Origin: Paratractidigestivibacter sp963611755
GTDB taxonomy: Bacteria > Actinomycetota > Coriobacteriia > Coriobacteriales > Atopobiaceae
NCBI GenBank assembly: GCA_963611755.1
Contig: CAVDTK010000108.1
Span: 1 to 7,820, forward strand
Direction: 5' to 3'
DNA: 7,820 bases
Of this stretch, positions 1 to 6,182 are shown piece after piece (the first letter of the stretch is position 1; each line of letters opens with the position of its first letter). The notes under the pieces are model-generated. The model worked only from the letters and a program-made list of their open reading frames with translations. It was not told the origin of the DNA and did not search any database. The translations under genes were made by a program, and so were the position numbers.

Positions 1-557
<557 letters not shown>

Positions 558-816
558 AATTCAAGGGCCTAGAGGCCCTCAGATTCTTTAGAACGGCGGC
601 TCTTCCCGACCTTCGAACCACGCTTGGTGTCCAATTCTCGGATTCAAGAAAATAGAAATCGACGTATGGGAACTGTTTCAAGTTCCCGCTCATCGAAGAC
701 TACGCTGTCTGTCTTCCTCATCGATCTGTTAAGATCGCGGTATCCGGTTCTCAAGGTCCCTGCCGCCCCGGCTGAGCTGGCGATTCGCTCGCCGCGCCGC
801 CGTTGCGCAAGGAGTT
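558..816 (-). other. 16S rRNA precursor leader
   Basis: This stretch lies directly upstream of 16S and has no credible coding frame. It is rich in small perfect hairpins: AGGGCC/GGCCCT with a 4-nt loop (564-579), GGGAACT/AGTTCCC with a 6-nt loop (668-687), GAAGAC/GTCTTC (695-716) and CGATCT/AGATCG with a 4-nt loop (722-737). On the minus strand it carries TTGAGAAC at 754-747, a string that resembles the conserved leader element seen upstream of actinobacterial rRNA genes and related to boxA antitermination signals. The likely role is antitermination and RNase III-type processing of the pre-rRNA. The partner strand of the long processing stem would lie beyond the 3' end of 16S, outside the window. 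Confidence 0.6.
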
Positions 817-845
817 AATTTACGCTCCCGCCCGCCCCCGCGCAA
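817..845 (-). promoter_or_regulatory. candidate rrn promoter (TTGCGC-N17-TAAATT)
   Basis: Reading the minus strand, TTGCGC (845-840) and TAAATT (822-817) are separated by 17 bases, which would start transcription near 810, about 250 nt before mature 16S. Each hexamer matches the sigma-70 consensus only in part (TTG of the -35; four of six bases of the -10), and the spacer is very G+C-rich. The -35 hexamer sits in the loop of a small CCCCC/GGGGG dyad. A second, weaker option is TTGAGA (754-749) with TTAACA (732-727) at 16-base spacing, but that overlaps the leader element. rRNA operons often have more than one promoter. Confidence 0.3.
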
Positions 846-904
846 GGGGGAGTTTCGGATTCACAGTTCCTACACAATTCGCCAAAACCCAACGGACAGA
901 TCGG

Positions 905-2152
905 CTAGGGAACAATGAGGTCGAAGTATCCCCTCTTGGGGAAAAGCTCGGCGCTTTGGGGGAACAGCGACTCGGCCGTGGCGATGAAGTAGTCGTCGGT
1001 CATGGCCGAGATAAAGTCGACCACCGTCTGGTCCGGGTCGTCTTCCCAGGCGTACTCCTGACCATAGAAGGAAAGGCGGCGCGACGTGGGCAGGATGTGG
1101 TTGGAGAAGATCGCCGACTCCTCGTTGCCCGCGGCCAGGGCATCCAGCTCATGCATATATACCTGCTCGAAGAGATCGGCCACCTCGGCGGAGAAGTCGC
1201 CGTTGACCTCGGCGGAGCTATAGATCTTGCGGTAGTTCTCGCGTTTTGCGCGCGCGAGCTCCAAAAAGCCTTGCTCGCTCATCTCTATATGGTCCTTGCC
1301 GATGCTGTTCTCCACGACGTCGGCGACAAAGGCCGATAGGGCCCAGGCGTTGTAGCCGCCGCCCATGCCGTCATCGAAGGAGTCCTCGCCCAAAAGGCCC
1401 GCGCGGATGGCGTCTTGGCGGTCTTTGCCCACGTAGGCGATGATGTCCGAGATACGCACGACACAGCCCTCGAGGGTCATGGGCCGCAGGTGCTCGATGG
1501 AGGTGTCGCCGTTTGCCCAGCAGGATTCGACCACACGGTCGAAGGTGTCGAACTCGGCCAGGCCGCTCGTCTCGAAGGACTGCTGCTCGAACTCGCCGTT
1601 GTGGCACAAGATCCCGTCCAGAGCCTGGAGCGACACGTTGCGGCCGCCCAAAACGTCCACCACGCGGACCGACTGCACGTTGTGGTAGAACCAGCGGCCG
1701 CAGCGGGCATGGTAGATGTCGTTCAAGAAACGCTCGCCGGCATGGCCGAAGGGTGTGTGGCCGATGTCGTGGCCCAGGGCGATGGCCTCGATGAGGTCGC
1801 AGTTGAGGCCCAGGGCGCGGCCGATGTCCTTGGCCACGCGGGCCACGAGCTGGACATGCAGGCCGCGCCGACACAGGCCGTCGTTTGCCCTGAACGAGAA
1901 GACCTGGGTCTTGCCCGCCAAGCGGTTATAGGCAGGAAGGTGCAGGATCTTCTCGGCATCGCGAAGGTATGAGGGGCGCATGATGGTGTCGCGGTCGCGC
2001 TCGGCGTGGCTGCGGCGGATCGCGGAGGCGTCTGCCGTGGCGAAAGGCGAAAGCCGACGGTTCTCGACGTTCTTCTTGACCAGCTCCTGGGCGCGCGGGC
2101 TCAAGACGCCCGTCATCTGCGGCGCGAGCTTGTTCTGCGGAATCTGCGTCAT
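905..2152 (-). CDS. dgt: dGTPase-like HD-domain triphosphohydrolase
   Basis: A 415-residue protein of the deoxyguanosinetriphosphate triphosphohydrolase family, which cleaves dNTPs to the nucleoside and tripolyphosphate and so adjusts cytoplasmic dNTP pools. The HD metal site is complete: H99 (in RRGLHVQLVARVA), H128-D129 in the diagnostic block ALGHDIGHTPFGHAGE (125-140), and D236 in VVRISDIIAYVGKD. Other family blocks are RLAGKTQVF (77-85) and YHNVQS (156-161). Around H99 it reads RGLHVQLV instead of the common RLTHSLEV, so it belongs to a divergent branch and its substrate may not be dGTP. The start overlaps the upstream SGNH gene by four bases (ATGA), and the last codons of that gene supply an AAGGAG ribosome site five bases before the ATG. 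It is the last gene of the hydrolase operon; 16S follows in the same direction. Family assignment is firm; the gene symbol is by family only. Confidence 0.9.
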   Translation of the reverse strand: MTQIPQNKLAPQMTGVLSPRAQELVKKNVENRRLSPFATADASAIRRSHAERDRDTIMRPSYLRDAEKILHLPAYNRLAGKTQVFSFRANDGLCRRGLHVQLVARVAKDIGRALGLNCDLIEAIALGHDIGHTPFGHAGERFLNDIYHARCGRWFYHNVQSVRVVDVLGGRNVSLQALDGILCHNGEFEQQSFETSGLAEFDTFDRVVESCWANGDTSIEHLRPMTLEGCVVRISDIIAYVGKDRQDAIRAGLLGEDSFDDGMGGGYNAWALSAFVADVVENSIGKDHIEMSEQGFLELARAKRENYRKIYSSAEVNGDFSAEVADLFEQVYMHELDALAAGNEESAIFSNHILPTSRRLSFYGQEYAWEDDPDQTVVDFISAMTDDYFIATAESLFPQSAELFPKRGYFDLIVP

Positions 2153-3246
2153 GCTTTCTCCTTCATAGCCGCGAGAAGCCTTTTGGCTATCATCGCATGA
2201 CCTTTGGTTCCCGGGTGGTCGGATCCGTCGATGAGGAGCCCTTCCAGCTTATCTGCATCCAGGAGCTTGGAGCCGTCGACCACGCGCATCTGCGCATGGC
2301 GAGAAGCGCACGCGCGGATCATGTCGTCTACCTGGGAAAAGCAGCTGCGCTCATGCGTGGGCCAGACGTTTTGGGTATGCGGCAGGGGCGTCACGATCCA
2401 GACGGGGACCTGCGGCCAGGCATGGGCGACCTCATAGAGATAGGTCTGGATCTCGGCCTTGACGCGCATGGCCTGGCAGGGCTCGAAGCGGTAGTTCACG
2501 CCCAGCTCGACGATGACGCGGGCGGGATCCACGCACTCGGAAAGGCCCACGAGCGAGCCCGGCTGGAAGACCTGGCCGCCGATGCCCTGGTTGAAGAGCT
2601 CGAGCTTCAGGCGCTGCGCCACAAGGACGGGCCAGGAAAGCCCGGGGTCGAGCGAGGTGAAGCCCTGAGAGATCGAGTCTCCCAGAACGACCAGGCCAGC
2701 CGCCGGTTCCAGCGGCTTGATATAGGAACCGTCGCCGGCGACGTTTCTCACCGCGCAGCCGGAAAGGCAGGGAAGCCAGACCTTGACGACGTGCCTCTCC
2801 CCTTCCACGGCAAACAGCCGCTGCATGCCCAGCTCGCCCTGGTCTTGGCTTGTGCCCAGGTCAAAGTGGACAATGCCGTCCTCGTCGGGCAGGCGGACCT
2901 TGAGATGGCGAGAATCGACGTCGGCCGAGACGCCGTCGTAAAGCACGCGCTCGCGGCCCTCGTGATGGATGGCGGCCTCGATCATGCTGACAGAGGCGCC
3001 GGGGAGCTTGTCGGGCGCCACCTCGACCTCGATGCTCGAGCTGTCCGTCTCGAAGGCAAGGCAGATCCCCGCCGAGCACGCGGCCATCTGGCGATAGAGC
3101 CCCGGGTGCCACGCGCGGCAGCTTCCCAGGGCCTTGACCTGCTCTTTTGTGAAGCGAGAAGGACGAATCCAGCCGTTTTTCTCGGCAGATGCGCCCACGG
3201 CGCCCTGCAAGAGCGACTCGGCCGAGATGCAAACGCCGGACGACAT
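2149..3246 (-). CDS. two-domain SGNH/GDSL hydrolase (esterase family)
   Basis: A 365-residue protein. The C-terminal half has the four SGNH blocks in order: GDS at 189-191 (nucleophile S191), NQGIGG at 219-224 (oxyanion Gly), N251 in ELGVNYRF, and D343-H344 in DGSDHPG. These proteins hydrolyse acyl esters, often acetyl groups on sugars. Residues about 1-175 form a separate N-terminal region, probably a beta-sandwich; the architecture resembles SsfX3-like or CE2-like esterases with a jelly-roll domain ahead of the catalytic one. There is no signal peptide or membrane segment, so the enzyme is expected to be cytoplasmic. The ATG lies one base after the HAD gene's stop (TAG-C-ATG) with no good Shine-Dalgarno, so translation probably depends on coupling to the HAD gene. 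Its own end overlaps the dGTPase start by four bases. The natural ester substrate cannot be read from the sequence. Confidence 0.88.
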   Translation of the reverse strand: MSSGVCISAESLLQGAVGASAEKNGWIRPSRFTKEQVKALGSCRAWHPGLYRQMAACSAGICLAFETDSSSIEVEVAPDKLPGASVSMIEAAIHHEGRERVLYDGVSADVDSRHLKVRLPDEDGIVHFDLGTSQDQGELGMQRLFAVEGERHVVKVWLPCLSGCAVRNVAGDGSYIKPLEPAAGLVVLGDSISQGFTSLDPGLSWPVLVAQRLKLELFNQGIGGQVFQPGSLVGLSECVDPARVIVELGVNYRFEPCQAMRVKAEIQTYLYEVAHAWPQVPVWIVTPLPHTQNVWPTHERSCFSQVDDMIRACASRHAQMRVVDGSKLLDADKLEGLLIDGSDHPGTKGHAMIAKRLLAAMKEKA

Positions 3247-3247
3247 G

Positions 3248-4081
3248 CTAGATCCCGAAGATGCTCTCTAGGACGCGCAGGACGCCCTGCTCGCGGCAGG
3301 GGGCGCACACCATGTCCGCGCAGGCCTTGACCTTGTCGGAGGCGTTGCCCATGGCAACGCCGCAGCCGGCCAGGCGAAGCATCTCTATGTCGTTGTCCGC
3401 GTCGCCGAAGGCTATGACGTCGGCCGCGTCGATGCCCAAGTGGTCGATGAGGCGAGAAACCCCGGTGGCCTTGGAGACGCCGGGCTGCACCAGGTCAAAG
3501 TAGCCCCAGCCGTCCTCGATGCCCGAGTCGACGACGCCCATTTCGCCGTCAAGCTCGGCCTCGAAGGCGGCCATCGAGGCGCGCTGCTCGTCTTGCGGCA
3601 TGCGCGACCAGTACATCATCACGTCAGTCGTGGCCGCGGCATCGGTCAGAGAGTCGACAAAGCGCACGCGGTGAGAGTAGATGGCCACGCTCTCGATGAA
3701 ATCGGGGTCGGCATCCTTCTCGAAGTAGGCTCCCGCGGCACAAACGGCGGCCAAAGGAATCGCCGGGTGCTTCTCATGCGCGGCAAGAACGCGAGAAACG
3801 GCCTGGTCAGAGGCTTTCTCAAGGGAAAGCAGGCGGCCGTCGGCCTCGACGTAGGCGCCGTTGGAGGTCGCCAGGGCGATTTTGTCCGCCAAGGGGCCGA
3901 AGATGTCCTTCACCTGAAAGCTCTGGTTGCTCGTGGCCACGGCAAAGCGACAGCCCGCCTCTTCCATCTTGGCAAAGACGCGCGAGAAGCGCTCGCGGCT
4001 GAACTCCTCGCCGCCCAGGTCAAGGAAGGTCCCGTCCTCATCGGTGACGACAAGGCGCGGCAGGTTATCGGGGCCGAACAT
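3248..4081 (-). CDS. Cof-type HAD-superfamily phosphatase
   Basis: A 277-residue HAD hydrolase of the Cof/IIB group, cytoplasmic Mg-dependent phosphatases usually acting on sugar phosphates or other small phosphorylated metabolites. Motif I is DEDGTFL with nucleophile D14 and acid/base D16. Motif II is ATSNQ around T50, close to the SGNQ form seen in YbiV-like members. Motif III is K204 in GVSKATGV, and motif IV is GDADND (226-231) with D227 and D231. The region between motifs II and III (about 75-195) is the type-IIB cap. Length is normal for the family. The ATG follows the metallophosphatase stop by three bases, and a strong GAGGGGGAG ribosome site lies inside the end of that gene, six bases before the ATG. 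Substrate is not predictable; Cof-type enzymes are commonly promiscuous. Confidence 0.9.
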   Translation of the reverse strand: MFGPDNLPRLVVTDEDGTFLDLGGEEFSRERFSRVFAKMEEAGCRFAVATSNQSFQVKDIFGPLADKIALATSNGAYVEADGRLLSLEKASDQAVSRVLAAHEKHPAIPLAAVCAAGAYFEKDADPDFIESVAIYSHRVRFVDSLTDAAATTDVMMYWSRMPQDEQRASMAAFEAELDGEMGVVDSGIEDGWGYFDLVQPGVSKATGVSRLIDHLGIDAADVIAFGDADNDIEMLRLAGCGVAMGNASDKVKACADMVCAPCREQGVLRVLESIFGI

Positions 4082-4084
4082 GGT

Positions 4085-4885
4085 CTACTCCCCCTCGCGG
4101 ATCGGCTCGTAGAACTCGGTCATGTCGTCCAGGCGAAGGATGAGGACCTGGCCGAAGCCGGCGCCTCCGGCGGCCCCGCAGTCGATGTCCCACCTGTCGG
4201 CGACCTGGCCCGTGGCGTCGCAGGCGCCCACGCGCACCATCTGCGCGAGGTCGTCGTCGTTTCTGCAGGGGCGGTCAAGCAGCGCGGTCATGCGCGCGAG
4301 GTAGGGCGTGGGCGTGTGGCCGGCGATCACGATGGGACCGCGGCCCGAGCTGTCTACCAGGCCGGTCTTCTCGGCGCCCCAGAACTCGTCGCGGATCCAC
4401 AGCAGGTCATCGGGGCTCTGCGCATCTCGAAGCGAGGAGAAGGACGTCTCGTTCCAGGCCTCGGTCGAGAAGGTGAACTCGGGGTTCAGGCCGGCGTGGA
4501 CAAAGACGTAGTCCTGGTCGTTGACCTGAGTAAACGCAAAGCGCTCAAGGCCCTCGACCCAGGCGACCAGCTCGTCGGCCTCGTCGCCGATGGCCGCAAG
4601 GCCGTCTGTCGTGGGCTGCCCGCCGTTCATCCCCCAGTTGAAGGCGTCGATCTTGTCCTCGGGATGCTTGAGGCAGGCCATCATAAGATCCTCGTGGTTG
4701 CCCATAAGGACATGGGCGTTGGGCAGGCCGCGCACGGTCTTGAGGACGCGGATGGGGTCGGGCCCGCGGTCGATCATGTCGCCCAGGCAATAGAAGACGT
4801 CATCTTGGCTGGGGCTGATGGTGTCGAGCACCCGCTCGAGGGTCGCCGCGTGCCCATGGACATCGGAGAAGACGTATGTGGCCAC
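4085..4885 (-). CDS. calcineurin-like metallophosphatase (PPP/ApaH-like serine/threonine phosphatase family)
   Basis: A 266-residue dimetal phosphoesterase beginning at GTG. The PPP motifs are all present: DVHGH (8-12, metal ligands D8 and H10), GDMIDRG (35-41, D36), GNHE (62-65, N63 and H64), H130 in VFVHAG and H190 in IAGHTP. The block DDLLWIRDEF (159-168) is typical of bacterial protein-phosphatase and diadenosine-tetraphosphatase relatives. Relatives dephosphorylate phosphoproteins or hydrolyse Ap4A; the sequence does not decide between them. I start the gene at the GTG of 4885-4883, because GGAGGG lies eight bases before it and the protein then begins immediately before the first catalytic strand. 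The longer in-frame ATG at 4999 would read through an intrinsic terminator hairpin. It is the first gene of the four-gene operon, with the HAD gene three bases downstream. Confidence 0.9.
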   Translation of the reverse strand: MATYVFSDVHGHAATLERVLDTISPSQDDVFYCLGDMIDRGPDPIRVLKTVRGLPNAHVLMGNHEDLMMACLKHPEDKIDAFNWGMNGGQPTTDGLAAIGDEADELVAWVEGLERFAFTQVNDQDYVFVHAGLNPEFTFSTEAWNETSFSSLRDAQSPDDLLWIRDEFWGAEKTGLVDSSGRGPIVIAGHTPTPYLARMTALLDRPCRNDDDLAQMVRVGACDATGQVADRWDIDCGAAGGAGFGQVLILRLDDMTEFYEPIREGE

Positions 4886-4945
4886 CTGATCGACCCTCCA
4901 AAAGTTTGCTCGTGTTGCCAAAAGACAAGATACTCCCTGGCGGAG
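4886..4945 (-). promoter_or_regulatory. presumed promoter region of the hydrolase operon
   Basis: About 60 bases lie between the terminator of the upstream gene and the operon's GTG start, so an operon promoter is expected here. The best -10-like hexamer on the minus strand is TATCTT, just after the CCAGGGAG string near 4935-4930. A -35 (TTGTTT or similar) would overlap the terminator T-tract at a short spacing of about 15-16 bases. The match is poor. An alternative is that the operon is fed partly by readthrough from the phospholipase-like gene. Confidence 0.25.
4894..4899 (-). promoter_or_regulatory. ribosome binding site that fixes the metallophosphatase GTG start
   Basis: GGAGGG on the minus strand, eight bases before the GTG at 4885. 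It supports the 266-residue reading over the 304-residue ATG start at 4999, which has no comparable site and overlaps a terminator. Confidence 0.75.
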
Positions 4946-5005
4946 AAAAACAAAACGACCGTACGCTGAGCGGTAGCAAACATGCAACGCAAAGCGCACG
5001 GTCGT
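4946..5005 (-). terminator. intrinsic terminator of the phospholipase C-like gene
   Basis: On the minus strand a 12-bp stem is formed by ACGACCGTGCGC (5005-4994) and GCGTACGGTCGT (4966-4955), with one G-U pair. The 27-nt loop can itself fold further (a GCG..GCA arm against a TGC..CGC arm). The stem runs directly into TTTTGTTTTT (4955-4946). It starts about 28 bases after the stop of the upstream gene. There is no T-run on the plus-strand side, so it acts on minus-strand transcripts only. Confidence 0.85.
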
Positions 5006-5033
5006 GGCTAAATTCCGCCTTGAGCGGCAATCA

Positions 5034-5999
5034 TCACCAGGTAAACGGGCCGTCCGGAGCGGCGACGGAACCTTCGAAGTTAACGTTTTTGGTAAGTGCG
5101 GCGGCCGCGTCGGCGTCCATCTCGCAGTTCACGAGGGCGTCGATCGTGGGAAGCACGCGCAGCTGTGCCGCCTGGAACAGGTCCTCGAACGACGTGGTGG
5201 CCTCCTCGTGCGTGAAGGGGTTCTCCCATGCCTTGTGCTCGCGGTTGTCGAAGTCCGAGGTCGCGCAGCGGCGGTCGCGGTGCGACATCGCGACGAAAAG
5301 CGAGTAGTCGTCATGGGTGACCAGGCGCTCGATGCCGCCCACGAGCTTGCGCTTCTTCTCGCCGGGGGCATAGAAGGCGCGCTGCACCAGGCGAAACTCG
5401 TGGACCGCAGTCGAGAAGGTCCTGGGGTCGATAGCGCGGCCGTAGGTCCACAGCGCCACGTAGAAGTAGAGCTTGTCGATGGCCGACAAGACCTCGGGCG
5501 AGGCCTTAAGGACCTCCTCGTAGGGGCGATACTGCGAGACCGTCATGCCGGTGCGGGAGTAAAGGACCGCCTCGTCGAAGTCGCGCTCGATCTCGGCGTG
5601 GACCATCTGGGAGTCGCCCTCGTCAAGGCCGGGGACGCCCGCCTGGGTCAAGCCGTACTGCCAATAGTAGACGAAGGGGTGGACCGTGGAGTCAAGGAGC
5701 CAGTGGCACGAGAAGCCCGCGATGTAGGCGCGCGCGATCTGGGCCTCGCGGCCCTCAAGGCGGTCGGCCGCCTCGCGCATGGCGAGCATGAGGCGGGCCG
5801 GGCGGGCGTCGTGCATGACGTTTCCGAGCGGCTTCCACTTGCTCATCAGGGGATCGACGACCAGGTAGAACAAGGGGTCAGGCCCCTGGTTTCCCAGCAA
5901 AAAGGCGTCCTTCTCGGCCAAGCGCTTGAACGAGAGGAGCTCCGAGACGTCCTCGCAGACGCTCCTGCCAAAGAAATCGTGGGTCAGAATCGCGGGCAT
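5034..5999 (-). CDS. zinc-dependent phospholipase C-like protein
   Basis: A 321-residue, largely helical protein of the Zn-dependent phospholipase C / S1-P1 nuclease-fold family. Candidate zinc ligands occur in family order and spacing: H7, D41 (in GNQGPDPLFY), H63 (in NVMHDARP), H99 and D103 in HWLLD, H107, then H134 and E138. The H-x3-D and H-x3-E spacings match H118/D122 and H142/E146 of the Bacillus cereus enzyme. Unlike the secreted enzyme there is no signal peptide, so the mature N-terminal Trp ligand is absent and the protein is probably cytoplasmic. The late WENPFT block (about 273-278) also resembles family members. SD-like GAGGAAGAAGG lies just before the ATG. It is transcribed alone, with its own terminator. 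Whether it cleaves phospholipids is unproven; many bacterial homologues are of unknown substrate. Confidence 0.8.
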   Translation of the reverse strand: MPAILTHDFFGRSVCEDVSELLSFKRLAEKDAFLLGNQGPDPLFYLVVDPLMSKWKPLGNVMHDARPARLMLAMREAADRLEGREAQIARAYIAGFSCHWLLDSTVHPFVYYWQYGLTQAGVPGLDEGDSQMVHAEIERDFDEAVLYSRTGMTVSQYRPYEEVLKASPEVLSAIDKLYFYVALWTYGRAIDPRTFSTAVHEFRLVQRAFYAPGEKKRKLVGGIERLVTHDDYSLFVAMSHRDRRCATSDFDNREHKAWENPFTHEEATTSFEDLFQAAQLRVLPTIDALVNCEMDADAAAALTKNVNFEGSVAAPDGPFTW

Positions 6000-6029
6000 A
6001 CGGCCTTCTTCCTCTTGACGACAGCTGAC

Positions 6030-6035
6030 ATTCTA
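6030..6035 (-). promoter_or_regulatory. candidate -10 box for the phospholipase C-like gene
   Basis: TAGAAT on the minus strand (five of six bases of the -10 consensus), about 30 bases before the ATG at 5999. No recognisable -35 lies 15-19 bases upstream, so the call rests on the -10 match and its position alone. Confidence 0.35.
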
Positions 6036-6109
6036 CCCGCATGCCGACCGTACGCGGCGAGCAATGTCGCGGCCGCGCACTTTTACGCGATCATTACGCG
6101 CCGCTCCCA

Positions 6110-6115
6110 TACAAT
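6110..6115 (+). promoter_or_regulatory. candidate -10 box for the MFS transporter gene
   Basis: TACAAT (five of six consensus bases) in the divergent intergenic region. It would start transcription near 6122 and give a leader of about 60 nt containing the inverted repeat at 6132-6159. The -35 position reads GCGATC, a poor match, so activation by a regulator or another promoter is possible. Confidence 0.35.
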
Positions 6116-6131
6116 GAACCCTATCGCGGTA

Positions 6132-6159
6132 GCATTTTTGAACTGATGTCTAAAAATGC
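6132..6159. repeat. 8-bp perfect inverted repeat ahead of the MFS transporter
   Basis: GCATTTTT (6132-6139) and AAAAATGC (6152-6159) are perfect inverted copies separated by 12 bases, 23 bases before the ATG at 6183 and downstream of the candidate -10. It could be an operator for a dimeric repressor or a weak leader hairpin. It is A+T-rich in an otherwise G+C-rich region, so it stands out. Confidence 0.5.
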
Positions 6160-6167
6160 ACGTCATC

Positions 6168-6172
6168 GAGGA
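6168..6172 (+). promoter_or_regulatory. ribosome binding site of the MFS transporter
   Basis: GAGGA, ten bases before the ATG at 6183. The earlier in-frame ATG at 6156 lies inside the inverted repeat and has no purine-rich site upstream, so 6183 is preferred. Confidence 0.6.
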
Positions 6173-6182
6173 ATGGAACAAC

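Noticed and set aside
2197..3330. A 377-codon open frame on the plus strand opposite the SGNH gene
   Set aside because: It is antisense to a protein with all SGNH blocks, and its residue composition is that of a codon shadow. It has no recognisable domain.
3440..4969. A 509-codon open frame on the plus strand, opposite two phosphatase genes
   Set aside because: It lies antisense to two proteins with complete catalytic motifs and crosses the boundary between them. Its translation is a low-complexity mix of G, V, D, H, A and R, the usual shadow of G+C-rich codons.
4886..4999. Upstream ATG start (4999) for the metallophosphatase
   Set aside because: The added N-terminus would be encoded by an intrinsic terminator hairpin and T-tract and has no family similarity. 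The GTG at 4885 has a good ribosome site and starts right at the first catalytic strand.
6045..6055. CGACCGTACGC, identical to bases 4956-4966 in the terminator, flanking the phospholipase-like gene
   Set aside because: Exact 11-base matches are expected several times by chance in a window of this size, and it contains a simple CGTACG palindrome; not treated as an attachment site or repeat.
5004..6146. A 380-codon open frame on the plus strand opposite the phospholipase-like gene
   Set aside because: It covers a terminator arm, a full antisense gene and the divergent promoter region, and shows no domain; it is a shadow of G+C-rich codon use.
6156..6182. Upstream ATG start (6156) for the MFS transporter
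   Set aside because: It lies within an inverted repeat with no ribosome site; the next ATG at 6183 has GAGGA upstream and gives the normal family N-terminus.
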